Shown here one piece after another: positions 6,235 through 8,842 of a stretch of 8,842 nt of DNA. The DNA is from Clostridiaceae bacterium. GTDB taxonomy: Bacteria; Bacillota; Clostridia; Saccharofermentanales; UBA5734. Position 1 is the stretch's first letter. Each line of letters opens with the position of its first letter. Below the pieces are notes generated by a model, which searched no databases, had not been told where the DNA came from, and saw only the letters and a list, made by a program, of their open reading frames with translations. Position numbers and translations under genes: made by a program. Where the stretch lies: positions 1 through 8,842 of the forward strand of contig JAAYKS010000040.1 of NCBI GenBank assembly GCA_012522285.1, written 5' to 3'.

Positions 6235-6906
6235 ATGCGCACGTCGCCGCCGATGCCCGGACTTGCCGGTAAACGACTGGAGCGGGCGATCGCCAAATAT
6301 GTCGAAATGCGATCTTACGAAAAGGCCGCCATGGCCGAAGGCTGTACCCTGATCGCCGGCATCGACGAAGCGGGGAGGGGACCGTTGGCCGGGCCGGTGG
6401 TCGCCTGTGCCTGTATCCTGCATCCGGAGCGCCCGGTCTATGGGGTGGACGATTCCAAAAAGCTTTCTGCCGACAAAAGAGATCTGTTGTTTGAGCTGAT
6501 CCGGGATCGCTGTGTCGCGTATGCCTGTGGAATCGAAGAAGCGCCCGACATCGACCGCATCAATATCCTCAACGCGACCAAACGTGCGATGCTGCAGGCG
6601 GTTTCGCAGCTGCATCCGCGTCCGGATCGGTTGTTGATCGATGCCGTGGATCTCAAAGGCAGCGGCATTCCGGTCGTCCCGATCATCAAAGGGGACGCGC
6701 TCTCGGTTTCGATCGCGGCCGCTTCTATCCTGGCGAAAGTCACGCGGGATCGGATCATGGAGGCGCTGGATGTGCAATATCCGGGCTATGGGTTTGCCCG
6801 ACATAAAGGATACGGCACCGCGGAGCATTATGAAGCGCTCCGCCGACTGGGGCCCTGCCCGGCGCATCGACTCACTTTTTTGGGCTCGCTCGACCGGCAT
6901 GTCTGA
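6235..6906 (+). CDS. rnhB: Ribonuclease HII
   Basis: RNase HII cleaves RNA in RNA-DNA hybrids, starts removal of single misincorporated ribonucleotides and works with two divalent metal ions. The 223-residue product has the signature LIAGIDEAGRGPLAGPVV (39-56) with catalytic Asp44 and Glu45. The remaining acidic residues are Asp136 (LLIDAVDL) and Asp154 (IIKGDA), at the same 18-residue spacing as in the Thermotoga enzyme. SIAAASILAKVTRDR (159-173) and the YPGYGFARHKGYGT block (182-195) complete the type 2 fold. About 35 residues precede the catalytic core, as in many Firmicute forms. The GAGGAG site overlaps the end of rbgA. The 3' end overlaps yraN by 8 nt. Confidence 0.97.
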   Translation: MRTSPPMPGLAGKRLERAIAKYVEMRSYEKAAMAEGCTLIAGIDEAGRGPLAGPVVACACILHPERPVYGVDDSKKLSADKRDLLFELIRDRCVAYACGIEEAPDIDRINILNATKRAMLQAVSQLHPRPDRLLIDAVDLKGSGIPVVPIIKGDALSVSIAAASILAKVTRDRIMEALDVQYPGYGFARHKGYGTAEHYEALRRLGPCPAHRLTFLGSLDRHV

Positions 6907-7273
6907 ATCGCGGTCCCGTCTTGCGCGGGAACGCGGCGAACGGGCGGAAACGTTTGTAGCCGAAGCACTGGAAACGGCTGGTCACCGTATTTTGGCCCGC
7001 AATTTTCTCGCGCCGGGACTCGGCGAACTCGATATTGTCGCGGAACACCAGGGGGTTCTCCGGATCGTGGAAGTGCGGGCACGTGTACCAGGACCTTACG
7101 GAAGAGGGGTTGACTCCATCACGCCGGCCAAGCTGCGACGCATCCGGCGCGCCACCTCTGTCTATTTGGAACATCAGCATTATTTGAATAAAGATATTCA
7201 ACTTCTTGCAGCTGATGTAGAACTCGATTCGCGGGGAGAAATGCGATCAATACGATGGATTCCCATGGATTAG
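6899..7273 (+). CDS. yraN: YraN family (UPF0102) endonuclease-like protein
   Basis: This is a 124-residue member of UPF0102, a family with a PD-(D/E)XK nuclease-like fold and no firmly settled function; it is commonly found beside rnhB. The core is GELDIVAEHQGVLRIVEVRAR (57-77), where Glu58, Asp60 and the ExR of VEVR align with the nuclease motif. Arg stands where many relatives have Lys, a substitution also present in E. coli YraN. An N-terminal ERGERAETFVAEALETAGHR helix and a later SITPAKLRRIRRA helix are typical. The ATG at 6899 overlaps the rnhB stop with no clear Shine-Dalgarno, so translation is probably coupled. The long frame reaching further upstream runs inside rnhB and is not used. 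Confidence 0.9.
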   Translation: MSESRSRLARERGERAETFVAEALETAGHRILARNFLAPGLGELDIVAEHQGVLRIVEVRARVPGPYGRGVDSITPAKLRRIRRATSVYLEHQHYLNKDIQLLAADVELDSRGEMRSIRWIPMD

Positions 7274-7286
7274 GCTCTTTTTGGTC

Positions 7287-7316
7287 TTGTAAATCGAAAA
7301 TCACTTGGTTTATAAT
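7287..7316 (+). promoter_or_regulatory. Sigma-A-type promoter for the aminotransferase gene
   Basis: TTGTAA (7287-7292) and a perfect TATAAT (7311-7316) are separated by 18 bp in an AT-rich 90-bp gap that contrasts with the GC-rich genes. The start would be near 7323, about 40 nt before the chosen ATG. No intrinsic terminator hairpin is evident between yraN and this promoter. Confidence 0.75.
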
Positions 7317-7363
7317 GATTTTGATTTCATGGACTGTCTGAAAATATGCAAGGAGAACGCCAC

Positions 7364-8656
7364 ATGCCTTCATACCTCTCGCTCGATGATACCGCGCTGC
7401 AACGCGAACTTGCTGCTCTGACCGAGCGGTATGCGTTTCATCGCGCACAAAGTTATTCGTTGAAAATGGTGCGGGGCGTACCGAGTCCGGCGCAGCTCGA
7501 CCTGTCACGTACGCTGGAAACGGTTTTACAGGCCGGAGACTATCGCGCGGAGGACGGGACGGACTGCAGAAACTATGGGGGACTCGAGGGGATCCCGGAA
7601 GCCCGCCGCCTGTTTTCCGAGCTGCTGCACACGAGCCCGGACAACATCCTGGTGTTTGGCAACTCCAGCCTCAACCTCATGTACGACACCATTGTCGCTG
7701 CCATTTTGTCTCCCGTTCCCGGCGCTGACAAACCTTGGTCGCAAGTGGAGCGTCCGGCGTTTTTGTGCCCGTCTCCGGGATACGACCGGCATTTTTCGAT
7801 TACGGAGCGGCTTGGGTTTGAGAATATCCCCATCGCGATGACTCCGACCGGGCCGGATATGGATGCCGTGGAGAAACGGGTCGCCTCCGATGCCCGTATC
7901 AAGGGCATCTGGTGTGTTCCGGTGTATAGCAATCCGGACGGGATCGTCTACGACGAGGCGACCTGCCGCCGACTGGCGTCGATGGCCGCCGCCCCGGATT
8001 TCCGGATTTTCTGGGACAACGCGTACGGACAGCACCATCTGTACCCGGAGCACAAGTCCTCCGTACCGGATATGCTGTCGCTGTGCGAAGAGGCCGGACA
8101 TCCGGACCGCGTCTACGCGTTCACCTCCACATCCAAAATCACTTACGCCGGAGCGGGAGTCTCCTGTATGGCTGCCAGTCCCGCGAATCTCGCCTACCGG
8201 AAACAAGTGATGTTCTATCAAACCATCGGACACGACAAAATGAACCAGCTTCGCCATGTCCGGTTTTTGCGCGATCGCGCAGGGGTGGAACAACTGATGG
8301 AAAAACACGCAAAGATCCTGCGTCCGAAGTTCGAGGCGGTCCTTGGGATGCTGGAAGAGGAACTGTCGCAGACCGGCATCGCACGCTGGAACAAACCGAT
8401 GGGCGGGTACTTTATCAGTCTGTTCGCCTATCCGGGAACCGCAACTGAAGCCGTGGAAGCCGCCAGAGCGTGCGGCGTGGAATTCACCCCGGCCGGTGCG
8501 ACCTATCCGGGAGGCATCGACCCCGATGACAGCAACATCCGCATTGCACCTACCTTTCCTCCGCTCGGGGAAGTGAAAACCGCGGCTGAAGTCTTGTGTA
8601 TTTGCGTGCGCATGACGGCGGTGCGGAAGATTTTACGGGACCGTGCCACTGCTTGA
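7364..8656 (+). CDS. AspT-type class I aminotransferase (probable aspartate aminotransferase)
   Basis: This is a PLP-dependent fold-type I aminotransferase of 430 residues. It resembles the Corynebacterium AspT group (Pfam Asp_aminotransf, PF12897), which transfers the amino group between aspartate and 2-oxoglutarate. Shared stretches recalled from that group are DGTDCRNYGGLEGI (64-77), the PWS turn (124-126), CPSPGYDRHFSITERLGFE (135-153), GPDMDAVE (163-170) and VPVYSNPDG (185-193, usually NPTG). FRIFWDNAYG (213-222) with Asp218 and AFTSTSKITYAGAG (252-265) with the PLP lysine Lys258 follow, as does Arg393 (NIRIAP) for the substrate carboxylate. The ATG at 7364 follows AAGGAGA (7350-7356); an ATG at 7346 lies before that site and is not preferred. 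Substrate choice is inferred, and other amino acids are possible. It is monocistronic, between its own promoter and terminator. Confidence 0.92.
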   Translation: MPSYLSLDDTALQRELAALTERYAFHRAQSYSLKMVRGVPSPAQLDLSRTLETVLQAGDYRAEDGTDCRNYGGLEGIPEARRLFSELLHTSPDNILVFGNSSLNLMYDTIVAAILSPVPGADKPWSQVERPAFLCPSPGYDRHFSITERLGFENIPIAMTPTGPDMDAVEKRVASDARIKGIWCVPVYSNPDGIVYDEATCRRLASMAAAPDFRIFWDNAYGQHHLYPEHKSSVPDMLSLCEEAGHPDRVYAFTSTSKITYAGAGVSCMAASPANLAYRKQVMFYQTIGHDKMNQLRHVRFLRDRAGVEQLMEKHAKILRPKFEAVLGMLEEELSQTGIARWNKPMGGYFISLFAYPGTATEAVEAARACGVEFTPAGATYPGGIDPDDSNIRIAPTFPPLGEVKTAAEVLCICVRMTAVRKILRDRATA

Positions 8657-8682
8657 TTGCATTCCGGCCAGTCGGGTATAAT
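8653..8682 (+). promoter_or_regulatory. Promoter-like element between the aminotransferase stop and its terminator
   Basis: TTGATT (8653-8658) and a perfect TATAAT (8677-8682) are separated by 18 bp. A transcript would start near 8689, at the first base of the terminator hairpin, so the RNA would open with that hairpin and run into the intron. It may be chance, or a source of intron transcription. Confidence 0.35.
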
Positions 8683-8688
8683 TTGCTT

Positions 8689-8721
8689 ACGGACCCGGTT
8701 CCGCCGGGTCCGTCATTCTTT
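8689..8721 (+). terminator. Rho-independent terminator after the aminotransferase gene; intron target
   Basis: A perfect 10-bp stem, ACGGACCCGG (8689-8698) with CCGGGTCCGT (8704-8713), has a 5-nt loop and is followed by CATTCTTT (8714-8721). It starts 33 nt after the aminotransferase stop. The intron begins immediately after the T-rich tail, so the natural downstream end of the tail is interrupted by the insertion. Confidence 0.88.
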
Positions 8722-8842
8722 GTACGCCCGACATGGGCAATCACTATAGGGTGAAAGACCCGAACAGACTTGGCAGTAGGAACTGTTAGCCAAGGGCAAG
8801 GGTGTCCACCGCGAGGTGGAATCTGAAGGAAGCCGGCGGCAA
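8722..8842 (+). mobile_element. Group IIC intron, 5' end (domain I, truncated by window edge)
   Basis: The last 121 nt read as the start of a group IIC (bacterial class C) self-splicing retroelement. Landmarks recalled from the O. iheyensis intron appear in the same order: a GTxxGCCCG start with CATGGG (8722-8737), CTATAGGGTGAAAGACCC (8744-8761), AACAG paired with CTGTT (8763-8767 and 8783-8787), GCAAGGGTGTCC (8796-8807) and GGAATCTGAAGGAAGC (8818-8833). Local stems fit: GCCC/GGGC (8726-8729, 8735-8738), GGGT/ACCC (8749-8752, 8758-8761), and TCCACC/GGTGGA around a GCGA tetraloop (8805-8820). The 5' end reads GTACG instead of GTGYG. Insertion just after a terminator hairpin is the known class C preference. 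Domains II-VI and any reverse transcriptase/maturase lie beyond the window. Confidence 0.9.

Noticed and set aside
7059..7075. YraN ExR instead of ExK as a lost nuclease residue
   Set aside because: VEVR also occurs in E. coli YraN as I recall it, so it is ordinary variation in the family.
8722..8842. Alternative reading of the right edge as another structured RNA (for example RNase P or a riboswitch)
   Set aside because: The ordered landmarks and the location behind a terminator fit the group IIC domain I start, and no other RNA family I know has this series.
1..8842. CRISPR array, tRNA, rRNA or defence system
   Set aside because: I found no direct repeats with regular spacers, no cloverleaf and no defence-type protein in the window.

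Overview
The window is an 8.8 kb, GC-rich piece of bacterial chromosome. Its backbone is the conserved Bacillota ribosome-biogenesis and SRP cluster: probable ylxM end, ffh, rpsP, khpA, rimM, trmD, rplS, rbgA/ylqF, rnhB, yraN. This order, the KhpA gene between rpsP and rimM, and the RbgA GTPase point to Bacillota, most likely a GC-rich clostridial lineage. That placement is an inference from gene order and protein motifs; no phylogenetic marker was compared.

Layout. Bases 1-108 are the tail of an upstream gene in the YlxM position. ffh, rpsP, khpA, rimM and trmD follow on the plus strand, and from rpsP on they are joined by ATGA/GTGA-type stop-start overlaps that suggest translational coupling. 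An extra gene (3314-4789) is attached to the trmD stop codon by the same kind of overlap. It encodes a lipoprotein with a Pro/Thr-rich spacer, an unrecognised middle domain and a C-terminal VanX-like (peptidase M15D) domain, whose usual EWWH zinc motif reads EWWQ. rplS then has its own sigma-A-type promoter and a strong intrinsic terminator. rbgA, rnhB and yraN form a second tight run; no lepB is present between rplS and rbgA.

An AT-rich gap with a clear promoter precedes a monocistronic class I aminotransferase. It resembles the Corynebacterium AspT-type aspartate aminotransferases. Its gene is followed by a perfect 10-bp terminator hairpin. Directly after the terminator's T-rich tail, at 8722, begins sequence I recognise as the 5' end of a group IIC intron, close in memory to the Oceanobacillus iheyensis intron. 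This is the expected target architecture for that class. The window ends 121 nt into the intron's domain I, so any reverse transcriptase gene lies outside.

Most genes serve one theme: protein targeting (Ffh), ribosomal proteins (bS16, bL19), 30S maturation (RimM), 50S maturation (RbgA), tRNA modification (TrmD), RNA binding (KhpA) and removal of RNA from DNA (RNase HII). The odd pieces are the VanX-like lipoprotein with its altered metal site and the intron at the terminator.
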